Shown: piece after piece, positions 40,038 through 50,160 of the stretch | How the letters are laid out: every line of letters starts with the position of its first letter | Position numbering within the stretch: position 1 is the first letter of the stretch | Assembly (NCBI GenBank): GCA_029265795.1 | Contig: JAJUGV010000006.1 | Span: 1 to 64,000 of the forward strand | Source: Alcaligenaceae bacterium | Lineage (GTDB): Bacteria; Pseudomonadota; Gammaproteobacteria; Burkholderiales; Burkholderiaceae_B | Reading direction: 5' to 3' | DNA: 64,000 nt | The notes under the pieces: generated by a model | Database searches by the model: none | Seen by the model: the letters and a program-made list of their open reading frames with translations, nothing else | What the model was told of the DNA's origin: nothing | Position numbers and translations under genes: made by a program

Positions 40038-41054
40038 TTAGCGGATGGGCCAACCGTACATCAGGCCGCCATCCTTCCATTGCGCGTTGAGGCCGCGCTC
40101 AAGCTTCATGGGCGACGACGCGCCAATGTTGCGATCGAAGGATTCACCGTAATTACCGACTTGCTTGATGATGTTGTAGGCCCACTTGTTGTCCAGACCC
40201 AAACCCTTACCCATTTCCCCGGTCACCCCGAGAATGCGCTGGATGTTGGGATTATCGCTCTTGAGCATTTCGTCGATGTTCTGAGACGTGATGCCGTACT
40301 CTTCCGCTTCCAGCATGGCGTTAAGCGCCCAGCGAACCACCATGAACCATTCATCGTCACCCTGACGAACCATGGGGCCGAGAGGCTCCTTGGAGAAGTC
40401 TTCAGGCAGTATGACGTGGTCATCGGGGTTGGGCAGCGTCGTACGTACCGTAGCCAGGCCGGATTTGTCAGTGGTGAAGGCATCGCAGCGCCCACCTTCG
40501 TAGGAACGCATGGCCTCGTCCGGGCTGTTGATTACGACGGGCGTGAACGACAGGCCGTTGGCACGGAACCAGTCTGCCAGGTTAAGTTCGGTGGTGGTAC
40601 CCGGCTGCACACAAACTGTGGCGTTGTCGAGCTCTTTGGCACTGGTGACACCCAGTTCCTTCTTCACCATGATGCCCTGGCTGTCGTAATAGTTAATGCC
40701 GGTGCTCATCAAGCCGAGTGTCGTGTCACGGGTGAGTGTGGCAGTGGTATTGCGGGTCAGGACGTCGACTTCGCCGGACTGAAGCGCGGTGAAACGCTGC
40801 TGAGTAGTGACCGAACTGACTTTGAACTTAGAGGCATCACCAAAGACCATGGCTGCAACGGCTCGGCAGATATCGACGTCGACACCATTCCACTCGCCCT
40901 TGCTGTCGGCAATGGAAAAGCCCGGCAAGCCTGTGTGCACGCCGCACTGGACAAAACCTTTCTTCTTGACGGCATCGAAGGTCTCGCCTGCGTGGGCGGC
41001 CGTGCCGATGCAGAACAAGGACGCGCCAATAGCCAACGCTGTTTTCAATTTCAT
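40038..41054 (-). CDS. aapJ: General L-amino acid-binding periplasmic protein
   Basis: The 338-residue protein (ATG 41054 after GAGGAG) has a signal peptide (MKLKTALAIGASLFCIGTAAHA) and a bacterial solute-binding domain family 3 fold: VKKKGFVQCGVHTGLPGFS, VDVDICRAVAAMVFGDASKFK, CVQPGTTTELNLADWF. It delivers polar L-amino acids to AapQMP. The 104-bp gap to aapQ may allow differential expression, as is usual for binding proteins. Confidence 0.95.
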   Translation of the reverse strand: MKLKTALAIGASLFCIGTAAHAGETFDAVKKKGFVQCGVHTGLPGFSIADSKGEWNGVDVDICRAVAAMVFGDASKFKVSSVTTQQRFTALQSGEVDVLTRNTTATLTRDTTLGLMSTGINYYDSQGIMVKKELGVTSAKELDNATVCVQPGTTTELNLADWFRANGLSFTPVVINSPDEAMRSYEGGRCDAFTTDKSGLATVRTTLPNPDDHVILPEDFSKEPLGPMVRQGDDEWFMVVRWALNAMLEAEEYGITSQNIDEMLKSDNPNIQRILGVTGEMGKGLGLDNKWAYNIIKQVGNYGESFDRNIGASSPMKLERGLNAQWKDGGLMYGWPIR

Positions 41055-41213
41055 GGAGTCTCCTCGTGTTCTCGTTATGACTGCTTGTTCGTGGCATACA
41101 ATGAGCAGCCACGGCTTCAAGAATGTAGCCGCTCGAATACCGCCCGTAACATGGGGGATATCCCTTGAGACTTCGTGTAACAAAGCGCGCGTAACCACGG
41201 CCCAAGCGATCCG

Positions 41214-41879
41214 ATGATCGAATTCCAGCATGTGTTCAAGTCCTACGGACGCGGTCGCAATATTCTTGCGGACGTCAATTTCCGTATTCAACCCGGCGAA
41301 TTTATTTTCGTTTCGGGTCCTTCAGGGGCGGGCAAGTCCACCTTGCTTAAGCTGATCGGTGGTCTTGAGCCTCCCAGCCGGGGTGCAACCCTGATCAACG
41401 GCCACCGCAGCGACCGCATGCCTGCGCGGGCCCGGCCTTATCTGCGTCGCGCAGTCGGTGTCATATTGCAGGACACACACCTGCTGTACGACCGCAGCGC
41501 CATTCAGAACGTACTGCTACCTTTGGCTGTGGCCGGCCACTCTCCCGCGACAGCGATTTCGCGGGCCCGGGCAGCGATGGAAAAAGTAGGCTTATCCGGC
41601 AAGGAAGACCTCAACCCCATTGAAATGTCAGGCGGCGAACAGCAACGCCTTGCCATTGCGCGAGCCATTGTCAACCGGCCTTCCATTCTGATTGCCGATG
41701 AACCCACCGCCAACCTTGACGAAGACAGCGCGCGCCGCATTATGGACGTCTTCCGTGATTTCAACCGGGTGGGGGTCACCACCTTGATTGCATCGCACGA
41801 CCGTAGACTGATGGCCACCTATGCCAACCGCACGATGCGGATAGAAGGCGGGCGCTTCACGGATATACCGGGGGTATGA
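41214..41879 (+). CDS. ftsE: Cell division ATP-binding protein FtsE
   Basis: The 221-residue ATPase has the conserved start MIEFQHVFKSYGRGRNIL, Walker A GPSGAGKST, signature MSGGEQQRLAIARAIV, Walker B ILIADEPTANLDE. With FtsX it controls peptidoglycan hydrolases at the division site. It overlaps ftsX by 4 bp. Divergent from aapJ over 159 bp. Confidence 0.96.
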   Translation: MIEFQHVFKSYGRGRNILADVNFRIQPGEFIFVSGPSGAGKSTLLKLIGGLEPPSRGATLINGHRSDRMPARARPYLRRAVGVILQDTHLLYDRSAIQNVLLPLAVAGHSPATAISRARAAMEKVGLSGKEDLNPIEMSGGEQQRLAIARAIVNRPSILIADEPTANLDEDSARRIMDVFRDFNRVGVTTLIASHDRRLMATYANRTMRIEGGRFTDIPGV

Positions 41880-42787
41880 TGAAGCGCTGGCTGAATCAAC
41901 ACCGTTACGCGTTCCGCGTTGCCTTGCGCAGGCTCTATAACCAGCCGTTTTCCTCGCTATGCAATATCCTGGTTATCAGTCTGAGCCTTGCCGTGCCTAT
42001 TGTGGTATCGGCAGTGCTGGATACCGCCAAGCCGGTCGTCCGCCAGATACCGGTGTCTGCCGAAGTCACGCTTTATCTGGTACGTGACGCGGCCCCGGGC
42101 ACCGCCTCCAGGCTCGCCTCAGAGCTGCAAGAGCGTCATACCGACGACATTGCAGCCATCGAAGTCATCGACCGTGATCGGGCGCTGGCAGAGCTTCGTG
42201 ATCGCCCCGCCTGGTCTGATGCGTTGGCAGTGCTGCCCGACAACCCTTTGCCTGATGCCGTAGTCGTCACATTGCGTCAGCATCCGGACATCGGAGCAAC
42301 GAGCAAACGTCTGGGTGCAGAATGGGCGCAGCTTGAGCCGGTGGACACCGTACAGATGGACAGCGTATGGGTGCAGCGGCTGCAGGCAATGCTGGATTTC
42401 CTGAGCATCGGTTTGTGGATATTGGCACTCAGTGTCGCGATTGTGGTGCTCGCTACGGTATTCAACACCGTGCGACTGCAGGCTCTTACCCAGCGAGAAG
42501 AAATCGCCATTGCGCGCCTCGTAGGCGCGACCGAATCCTTCGTTCGTCGGCCCTTTCTTTACCTTGGTGCATTGACCGGTCTGTTTTCCTCCGGACTGGC
42601 CATCGCTGCTGCGTGGGCAGCCCTGCAACCGCTGAATACGGCAATTAATCGGCTGGCCAGCAGCTACGGCACGGAGCTGGCACTGCGTCTGCCCGATCAA
42701 GTCAGCCTGCTACTGGCCAGCTTGGTGGTAGCCATACTTGGCGCTTTCGCGGCGCGCTGGTCAGTGACACGCAACACCCGATTCTGA
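41876..42787 (+). CDS. ftsX: Cell division protein FtsX
   Basis: The 303-residue membrane protein has one membrane segment near residue 30, a periplasmic domain, then three segments with the FtsX/MacB-type motif VFNTVRLQALTQREEIAIARLVGATESFVRRPFLY. Starts at 41876 and 41879 (tandem ATG) are both possible. mutY follows after 2 bp. Confidence 0.95.
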   Translation: MMKRWLNQHRYAFRVALRRLYNQPFSSLCNILVISLSLAVPIVVSAVLDTAKPVVRQIPVSAEVTLYLVRDAAPGTASRLASELQERHTDDIAAIEVIDRDRALAELRDRPAWSDALAVLPDNPLPDAVVVTLRQHPDIGATSKRLGAEWAQLEPVDTVQMDSVWVQRLQAMLDFLSIGLWILALSVAIVVLATVFNTVRLQALTQREEIAIARLVGATESFVRRPFLYLGALTGLFSSGLAIAAAWAALQPLNTAINRLASSYGTELALRLPDQVSLLLASLVVAILGAFAARWSVTRNTRF

Positions 42788-42789
42788 AA

Positions 42790-43875
42790 ATGTCTTCTAT
42801 ACCCAAGTTGCACGACTTTGCCATGCGCATCTGTGCGTGGCACGGTGAGCACGGACGCCATGAACTGCCTTGGCAAGGTGGTACCGACCCTTACCGCATC
42901 TGGCTGTCTGAAATCATGCTTCAGCAAACTCAGGTGGCGACCGTCATTCCGTACTATCACCGGTTTCTGGAGCGCTTTCCCGATATCGAGACGCTTGCAC
43001 ATGCCACCCAGGAAGAGGTGATGCCCTACTGGGCAGGTCTGGGTTATTACGCCCGTGCCCGCAACCTGCATCGCTGTGCTCAGGTGCTGATGTCGGAACA
43101 CGGGGGCCGCTTCCCACTTAGCTCGGAAGAAATTGCACAGCTGCCCGGCATCGGGCGTTCGACTGCCGCTGCTATCGCCGCTTTTTCCTATGGAGAGCGC
43201 TCGCCCATCATGGATGGCAACGTCAAACGGGTGTTCACGCGGTTTTTTGGCGTCCACGGCTATCCGGGAATACGGTCCGTCGAGCAACGTCTCTGGGCTT
43301 TGGCCGAACAGGCGCTGGAGCAAGCTCCGCCCGAGCTGGATATGACTGCCTATACCCAAGGCCTCATGGATCTCGGGTCTCAAACCTGCCGCCGCGGCAC
43401 GCCCCGTTGCGACGTATGTCCGCTGGCCTCAGACTGTGAAGCGAAGCGACTCGGCCTACAACAGGCACTTCCCGAGCCACGCCCGCGGCGCCCTATTCCT
43501 GAACGGCAGTGCGCAATGCTCCTGCTTCACGGTGACGGTCACGTACTGCTGGAGATGCAGCCTCAAACCGGTGTGTGGGGCGGGTTATGGAGCCTGCCGC
43601 GCTTCGATAGTTCGCAAGAACTTGTAGAGGCCTGCCTAGCGAAAGGCATTGTGGTGCCCGACGCGGCGCGCATGGCCGGCTTCGTTCATGTGTTCACCCA
43701 TTTCCGTTTGCACATCGAGCCTTGGCTGGTGGAGGCGTCACCGACAATCGCTGAACCGCTTGCCGAGCAACGATGGGTCGCCTTCGATGAGCTGGATCAG
43801 ACTGCGGTGCCTGCTCCGGTGCGCACCTTACTAGACGCTTTACCACTGGGTCAGGCTGAATTACGCGGGGGATGA
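42790..43875 (+). CDS. mutY: A/G-specific adenine DNA glycosylase
   Basis: The 361-residue protein has WLSEIMLQQTQVATVIPYY (catalytic Glu region), the helix-hairpin-helix LPGIGRSTAAAIAAFSYG with the catalytic Asp in PIMDGNVKRV, the iron-sulfur loop CRRGTPRCDVCPLASDC and a NUDIX-like C-terminal domain for 8-oxoG recognition. It removes A opposite 8-oxoG. Its 3' end overlaps convergent rodA by 25 bp. Confidence 0.96.
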   Translation: MSSIPKLHDFAMRICAWHGEHGRHELPWQGGTDPYRIWLSEIMLQQTQVATVIPYYHRFLERFPDIETLAHATQEEVMPYWAGLGYYARARNLHRCAQVLMSEHGGRFPLSSEEIAQLPGIGRSTAAAIAAFSYGERSPIMDGNVKRVFTRFFGVHGYPGIRSVEQRLWALAEQALEQAPPELDMTAYTQGLMDLGSQTCRRGTPRCDVCPLASDCEAKRLGLQQALPEPRPRRPIPERQCAMLLLHGDGHVLLEMQPQTGVWGGLWSLPRFDSSQELVEACLAKGIVVPDAARMAGFVHVFTHFRLHIEPWLVEASPTIAEPLAEQRWVAFDELDQTAVPAPVRTLLDALPLGQAELRGG

Positions 43876-44993
43876 TAGCGGCTGATGCTCATCAAGATGC
43901 CCCCCGCCACACCAAGGGTCAGCAATGCGGTACCGCCGTAGCTCATGAAAGGTAAGGGCACCCCCACCACCGGCAAAATACCGGTGACCATTCCAATGTT
44001 CACGAACACGTACACAAAGAACGTCATAGCCATGCCACCGGCAAGAAGTCGCCCATATTGAGTTCGCGCTTGCATCGCAATATGTAGCCCGCGCAGCACC
44101 AGCAACCCATAAAGAACGAGCAGCATGATGCCGCCATAGAGGCCGAATTCTTCCGCGAAAACGGCGAAGATGAAGTCGGTGGAGCGCTCGGGGATGAAGT
44201 CCAGGTGGGCCTGTGTGCCTTTCAGATATCCTTTGCCATAAATACCGCCTGACCCAATAGCGATCATTGATTGGATGGTGTGAAACCCGCGGCCCAACGG
44301 ATCTGCGCTGGGATCCAACAGCGTGCACACCCGGTGCTTCTGATATTCGTGCAGCACCACCCAATCCACATCCGGCCGGCAGATCGTGTCTTCGTAATAG
44401 ATCACGCCACCTATCAGCATGGTCCCGGCCAGGAACAGCGGCACTAATAAGCGGAACGACAAGCCGCCAAAATAAATGACGAAGAAACCACTGGCAAATA
44501 CCAGCAACGCGGTGCCTAGATCGGGCTGACGCACAATCAGGATGAAAGGAATCGCCAGCAACAGCGCCGCCACCAAATGATCACGTAGGCGCAGGCCCCC
44601 CTGATGTTTATGGAAATACCAGGCCAGCATCATGGGCACAGAGATTTTCAGCATCTCGGAAGGCTGCAAACGCACCACTCCCAGATCCAGCCAGCGTGTG
44701 GCGCCCTTGCTGGTCTCTCCAAAAAACTCAACCCCCAACAGCAGCAATACACCCACTGCATAAACATAGGGCGACAGCCGCATCAACAGCGGCGGCGGCA
44801 TGGCCGCTGCAATCCATAGCGCGACGAACGCGACCCCAAAGTTGCGTGCCTGATCGGAAAATCGCCAGTCAGTACCACCGACTGCCGAATGCATGATGGT
44901 CAACCCAAGCAGGGACATGATGACCAGCAAAGCCAGCAACGGCCAGTCGAAGGCGGTAAGGATGCGCAGGCCCTGCTGTGCAACTCTTCTCAT
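43851..44993 (-). CDS. rodA: Rod shape-determining peptidoglycan glycosyltransferase RodA
   Basis: The 380-residue SEDS protein has about ten membrane segments; recognisable stretches are KGATRWLDLGVVRLQPSEMLKISVPM, GSGGIYGKGYLKGTQAHLDFIPERSTDFIFAVFAEEFG (shown in part) and LPVVGVPLPFMSYGGTALLT. It polymerises murein with PBP2. It overlaps mrdA by ATGA. Confidence 0.96.
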   Translation of the reverse strand: MRRVAQQGLRILTAFDWPLLALLVIMSLLGLTIMHSAVGGTDWRFSDQARNFGVAFVALWIAAAMPPPLLMRLSPYVYAVGVLLLLGVEFFGETSKGATRWLDLGVVRLQPSEMLKISVPMMLAWYFHKHQGGLRLRDHLVAALLLAIPFILIVRQPDLGTALLVFASGFFVIYFGGLSFRLLVPLFLAGTMLIGGVIYYEDTICRPDVDWVVLHEYQKHRVCTLLDPSADPLGRGFHTIQSMIAIGSGGIYGKGYLKGTQAHLDFIPERSTDFIFAVFAEEFGLYGGIMLLVLYGLLVLRGLHIAMQARTQYGRLLAGGMAMTFFVYVFVNIGMVTGILPVVGVPLPFMSYGGTALLTLGVAGGILMSISRYHPPRNSA

Positions 44994-47056
44994 TCCACGC
45001 TCCTGAGCTGTAAACGCAGGGGCGGCTGTGTCGGTGTGGGCACTACCGGTCTGGGGCCGTCTTCATCTTCTAAAGGTTCAGGCGGGAGGTCTTCCAACGC
45101 AATCATCGCATCCGGCGACTCGCCTTCCATGCCTTCCTCACCCGGCTCGATCGTCACACCGCGCTGATAGGCCAGCTTGGCTGCATGTGCCGCTTGTCGA
45201 GCCGCCACCCGTTCAGGCTCCAACCAATAATCAAAGACCTTGCGCGCAATGGGTGCCGCTGCGGTGGTGCCCCAGCCACCGTTTTCTACGATGACGCCCA
45301 AAGCAATCTGCGGGTCTTCTACCGGCGCGTACGCCATAAAGAGGGAGTGGTCGCGCAAGCGTTCATCGACGGCATCCGCGTCATAACGTGTGCCTCGCAG
45401 ACTGAAAACCTGGGCCGTACCGGTTTTGCCCGCAGCCTGGTATTCGGCCCCCTGAAACACTCGACGAGCGGTTCCCTTACGCACCACATCAGCCATCGCA
45501 TCCCGTATCACCGCCAGGTTCTCAGGTTTCAGTGGGATGATATGCGATGGACCGGTAACGGTTTTCTCGGGCGCCTCGGCTCGGGGCCAGTGGATTTCGT
45601 CAACCAGATGCGGACGCATGTAAACACCATTATTGGCCAGGACCGCTGTGGCCTGTGCCAGTTGCAGCAAGGTGAAGGAGTTGTAGCCCTGACCCACCGC
45701 CACTGAGACGGTTTCACCGGCGTACCACCGTTGCTGTGACGGTTTCTTGTAGGCTTTGCGCTTCCATTCCGTAGAAGGCAGGATGCCACGGCGCTCACCG
45801 TTCAAATCTATCCCTGTACGTTGGCCAAACCCAAACTGCTTGGCGAAATCGTGCAAGGCATTAACACCGATTTCGGGACCCAAGGAATAGAAGTACGTGT
45901 CGGATGACACCACGATTGCCCTGTGCATATCCGTAGCGCCATAGGCCGCACCGCCCGCATTTCGAAAGCGCTGTCCGCCGAACTCGTAATAGCCAGGGTC
46001 ATGAATCCGTTCTTTAGGGTCACGTTTGCCCAGCTCGAGCGCGGCCAGCGCAACGAAGGGCTTATACGTCGAACCGATAGGATAGGTTCCCGTTAACGGC
46101 CGGTTGACCAAAGGATGGTCGGGCGACTCGTTCAGACGCTTCCAGTTTTCCACGTCTATGCCGTCCACGAACAGATTCGGGTCGAAGGAAGGCGCCGATA
46201 CAAAGGCCAGCACCTCGCCGGTGGGTGGATGAATGGCAACCAGCGCACCGCGCCGCCCTTCAAACTCTTTCTCCACCACTTTCTGCAGGTTAATGTCCAA
46301 CGACAAGCGCAAGTTCGCACCCGGAACAGGGTCGATCCGGCTTAGTGTACGTACCGGCCGACCCGAAGCAGTCACTTCAACTTCTTCTACGCCCGTACGC
46401 CCGTGCAGTACCTCTTCCCAAGTATGCTCAATGCCCTGCTTACCGATCACCTGCGTGCCTCGGTAATTACCGATATTGCCTTCCTCTTCGAGTCGTTGCA
46501 GATCAGCTTCGGAAATACGGCCCACATACCCTAATACATGTGCGGCAGTTTCCCCATGTGGATATTCACGCACCCATCGGGCCTGCAGCTCCACGCCGGG
46601 AAAGCGCCAGGCATGCGCAGCGAACCATGACGCGTCTTCGTCGCTAAGGTTGTTACGCAGAAGTATTGGGCTATAGCGCCCGTTCTGCGCGACATTTTTC
46701 AGGAAGCGTCTCCGATCGCGAGGAGAGATCTCAACTACTGCTGAGATCTCGTCCAACATAGATTCCATATCACGCTGCACCTGCGCAGGGATGACAGTCA
46801 AAATGTAATCGCGGTGATTGCTGGCCAGCACAATACCATTGCGGTCCACGATCTCGCCCCGTCGGGGCGGAATCGGTACGACCGTGATGCGGTTCTGCTC
46901 GGCCCTGGCGGACAAGCCATCGTGACGCACAACCTGCAGATGCCAAAGGCGTGCACCCAGCAGGCAAAAGCAGATGAGCGCGAAGATACCCGCAACCCAC
47001 ACGCGTATGGCTATACGTTTGCGCTGTATCTGGGTGGTCTTCTTGAACTCAAACAT
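44990..47056 (-). CDS. mrdA: Penicillin-binding protein 2 (PBP2)
   Basis: The 688-residue class B PBP has a membrane anchor (about residues 17-38), a pedestal domain and a transpeptidase domain with the active-site serine in GSTYKPF, the SSDTYFY motif and the KTGTAQV motif. The C-terminal ~60 residues are an acidic, Pro-rich extension beyond the usual E. coli length (633), probably disordered. It crosslinks the lateral wall together with RodA and MreBCD. Confidence 0.96.
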   Translation of the reverse strand: MFEFKKTTQIQRKRIAIRVWVAGIFALICFCLLGARLWHLQVVRHDGLSARAEQNRITVVPIPPRRGEIVDRNGIVLASNHRDYILTVIPAQVQRDMESMLDEISAVVEISPRDRRRFLKNVAQNGRYSPILLRNNLSDEDASWFAAHAWRFPGVELQARWVREYPHGETAAHVLGYVGRISEADLQRLEEEGNIGNYRGTQVIGKQGIEHTWEEVLHGRTGVEEVEVTASGRPVRTLSRIDPVPGANLRLSLDINLQKVVEKEFEGRRGALVAIHPPTGEVLAFVSAPSFDPNLFVDGIDVENWKRLNESPDHPLVNRPLTGTYPIGSTYKPFVALAALELGKRDPKERIHDPGYYEFGGQRFRNAGGAAYGATDMHRAIVVSSDTYFYSLGPEIGVNALHDFAKQFGFGQRTGIDLNGERRGILPSTEWKRKAYKKPSQQRWYAGETVSVAVGQGYNSFTLLQLAQATAVLANNGVYMRPHLVDEIHWPRAEAPEKTVTGPSHIIPLKPENLAVIRDAMADVVRKGTARRVFQGAEYQAAGKTGTAQVFSLRGTRYDADAVDERLRDHSLFMAYAPVEDPQIALGVIVENGGWGTTAAAPIARKVFDYWLEPERVAARQAAHAAKLAYQRGVTIEPGEEGMEGESPDAMIALEDLPPEPLEDEDGPRPVVPTPTQPPLRLQLRSVE

Positions 47057-47071
47057 GTGTGCCCGCCACCG

Positions 47072-47641
47072 TTACACCGCGCCGCCGTCCCCTTCCTCAT
47101 GTCGACGCTGGGGCATCTGCAGCAATACATCGAGCAGCGGCCACAATAGCGCCATGAGGAAGGCAGACCACAGCCAGCTCCAGCCCAGCCACTCGCCCGC
47201 CAGCCAGCCTTCTATGAGCCGGCTGGCCGAATTAGCAATCACAAAAACCGGCAGCACATGCAGACACTGCACCACGGAATTGAAACGCTGCAGACGACGC
47301 GCCAGCGCCAACGTACCGTAGGCCGCCAGCGTGTAGGTCAGCGCGTGCACCCCAAGCAAGCTGCCATCGTGCACATCCATGAGCAGGCCGAAACAGAATG
47401 CGGTGCCCATGCCAACGCGCCTGGGTTCGTTCAGGCACCAATAGGCAATGACCAGGAGCAGCAGGTCCGGAGCGGGCTGCCACACCCTCCAGGGCAGCAA
47501 AGAAAATAGCCATACCAGCGCGACGGACAGCCAAATAAAACCAGGGCTCGCCGCCAGGCGAAACGGTTCCGCATCGACCGGTTCCAGCGAGGACAGCCCC
47601 GGCCCTTTCCGAGTCACCTCAACCTTTACTCGGCGTGCCAT
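47072..47641 (-). CDS. mreD: Rod shape-determining protein MreD
   Basis: This 189-residue integral membrane protein has about five hydrophobic segments and the family pattern FCFGLLMDVHDGSLLGVHALTYTL. Its start overlaps the mreC stop as TGATG, indicating translational coupling. A 15-bp gap separates it from mrdA. Confidence 0.93.
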   Translation of the reverse strand: MARRVKVEVTRKGPGLSSLEPVDAEPFRLAASPGFIWLSVALVWLFSLLPWRVWQPAPDLLLLVIAYWCLNEPRRVGMGTAFCFGLLMDVHDGSLLGVHALTYTLAAYGTLALARRLQRFNSVVQCLHVLPVFVIANSASRLIEGWLAGEWLGWSWLWSAFLMALLWPLLDVLLQMPQRRHEEGDGGAV

Positions 47642-48531
47642 CAGTCTAGCTCCCCGGATTCGGCATCAAGCGCCTCCCGGTGACGGCGTGCAGCGTCGAC
47701 ATCGACTTGCAGCACCAGGAAATGCCGATGACGCTCAGGGTGAGCAAGAGGTGTGGCCAAAGCCATGGCGAAGCCGGTGGCGGAATCGCGATGCACGCTA
47801 TCTACGCGCGCTACGGAAAGGCCTGCGGGAAACAGGCCGCCGATCCCGCTGGTGACAAGCTCATCACCGGGTTCGATGTCGGCGCCGGCAGTCAGGTAAC
47901 GAACCTCCATCTTGCCATCGGCGCCCCCGCCGAAAGCGATCAGCCGGAGCCCGTTGCGCAGAATCTGCACCGGAATGGAGAGTTTGTCGTCGTTGATGAG
48001 TGCGGCTTCCGAGGTGAAAGGTGTCACCCTAACAATTTGCCCCACTACACCGCCTTCGTCGATCACCGGCATGCCCGGTTGAATCCCGCTCGAGGACCCT
48101 TTATTGAAAACCAAGTGGTGATTGAAAGCGCTGGTGGGCTCATACAGCACCTCGACGGCGATGGCCGGCTGCGTGACGACATCAGGCACGTTCAGCAAAC
48201 GACGCAACTGTTCGTTCTCGGCTGCCAGCTGGGCTGCATGGGTGGCCATCTGAGCCAACTCAATACGCTGGCGTTGAATGGCTTCCTTTTCAATATCCAT
48301 TTGATTGGCGGCGTCGACCCAGCCCTTGAAACGCTCGATACCGTCGCGCGGGGCCAGCATGATGCGCTGGAACGGGTACAGAACAACCGAAATACCCTGA
48401 CGTACGGGTTCAAGCGTGGACCAGCGTGCGTCCACAAGCAACAGGGCAAGTGCAAGAAAGGCCAGGACGAACAGCCGCAACTCGGCTGTCGGACCGTGCT
48501 TGAACAACTTCAGCGAGCCGTTTTCCTGCAT
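47641..48531 (-). CDS. mreC: Rod shape-determining protein MreC
   Basis: The 296-residue protein has a membrane anchor (about 18-38), a coiled coil (about 75-110: RQRIELAQMATHAAQLAAENEQLRRLL) and a periplasmic beta-domain (VIDEGGVVGQIVRV, DELVTSGIGGLFPAGLSVARV). It links MreB to PBP2. Start is 56 bp after mreB. Confidence 0.95.
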   Translation of the reverse strand: MQENGSLKLFKHGPTAELRLFVLAFLALALLLVDARWSTLEPVRQGISVVLYPFQRIMLAPRDGIERFKGWVDAANQMDIEKEAIQRQRIELAQMATHAAQLAAENEQLRRLLNVPDVVTQPAIAVEVLYEPTSAFNHHLVFNKGSSSGIQPGMPVIDEGGVVGQIVRVTPFTSEAALINDDKLSIPVQILRNGLRLIAFGGGADGKMEVRYLTAGADIEPGDELVTSGIGGLFPAGLSVARVDSVHRDSATGFAMALATPLAHPERHRHFLVLQVDVDAARRHREALDAESGELD

Positions 48532-48587
48532 GAGCCTTTAGAACCGTCGCAGCGCGACACCGCACGCCGCGACAGTACAAACCGAAA

Positions 48588-49847
<1,260 letters not shown>

Positions 49848-50156
49848 ATGGCAATTTCTGAGCAAGACGTCATGCGCATCGCCCAGTTGGCGCGCATACA
49901 GCTTTCGCCGGACGAAACTGCGCAGACGCAGAAAGAACTCAACGACATTCTCGGGCTGATGGCCCGCCTCCGCGCGGTGGACACTGAAGGGGTCGAGCCC
50001 ATGGCGCATCCCCTGTCGGCACACCAAGACATCGAGCTGCGTCTACGCGAAGACGTCGCCGCTGCCACTCTCACTGAAAGCGAGCGGGCCGAACTCATGG
50101 CGAACGCTCCGGCACAGGCCGACGGCCTGTTCCTCGTGCCCACGGTCATCGAGTAA
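49848..50156 (+). CDS. gatC: Asp-tRNA(Asn)/Glu-tRNA(Gln) amidotransferase subunit C
   Basis: The 102-residue protein starts [21 protein letters not shown] and ends LFLVPTVIE; both are GatC-typical. It stabilises the GatAB complex. ATG 49848 is the conserved start, although the frame is open far upstream into mreB antisense. Confidence 0.95.
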   Translation: MAISEQDVMRIAQLARIQLSPDETAQTQKELNDILGLMARLRAVDTEGVEPMAHPLSAHQDIELRLREDVAAATLTESERAELMANAPAQADGLFLVPTVIE

Positions 50157-50160
50157 ACGA

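Noticed and set aside
40080-41168. Long open frame on the plus strand opposite aapJ (similar long antisense frames at 1495-2631, 6206-6754, 47680-48597).
   Set aside because: They are antisense shadows of well-supported genes, lack recognisable domains and have no ribosome site.
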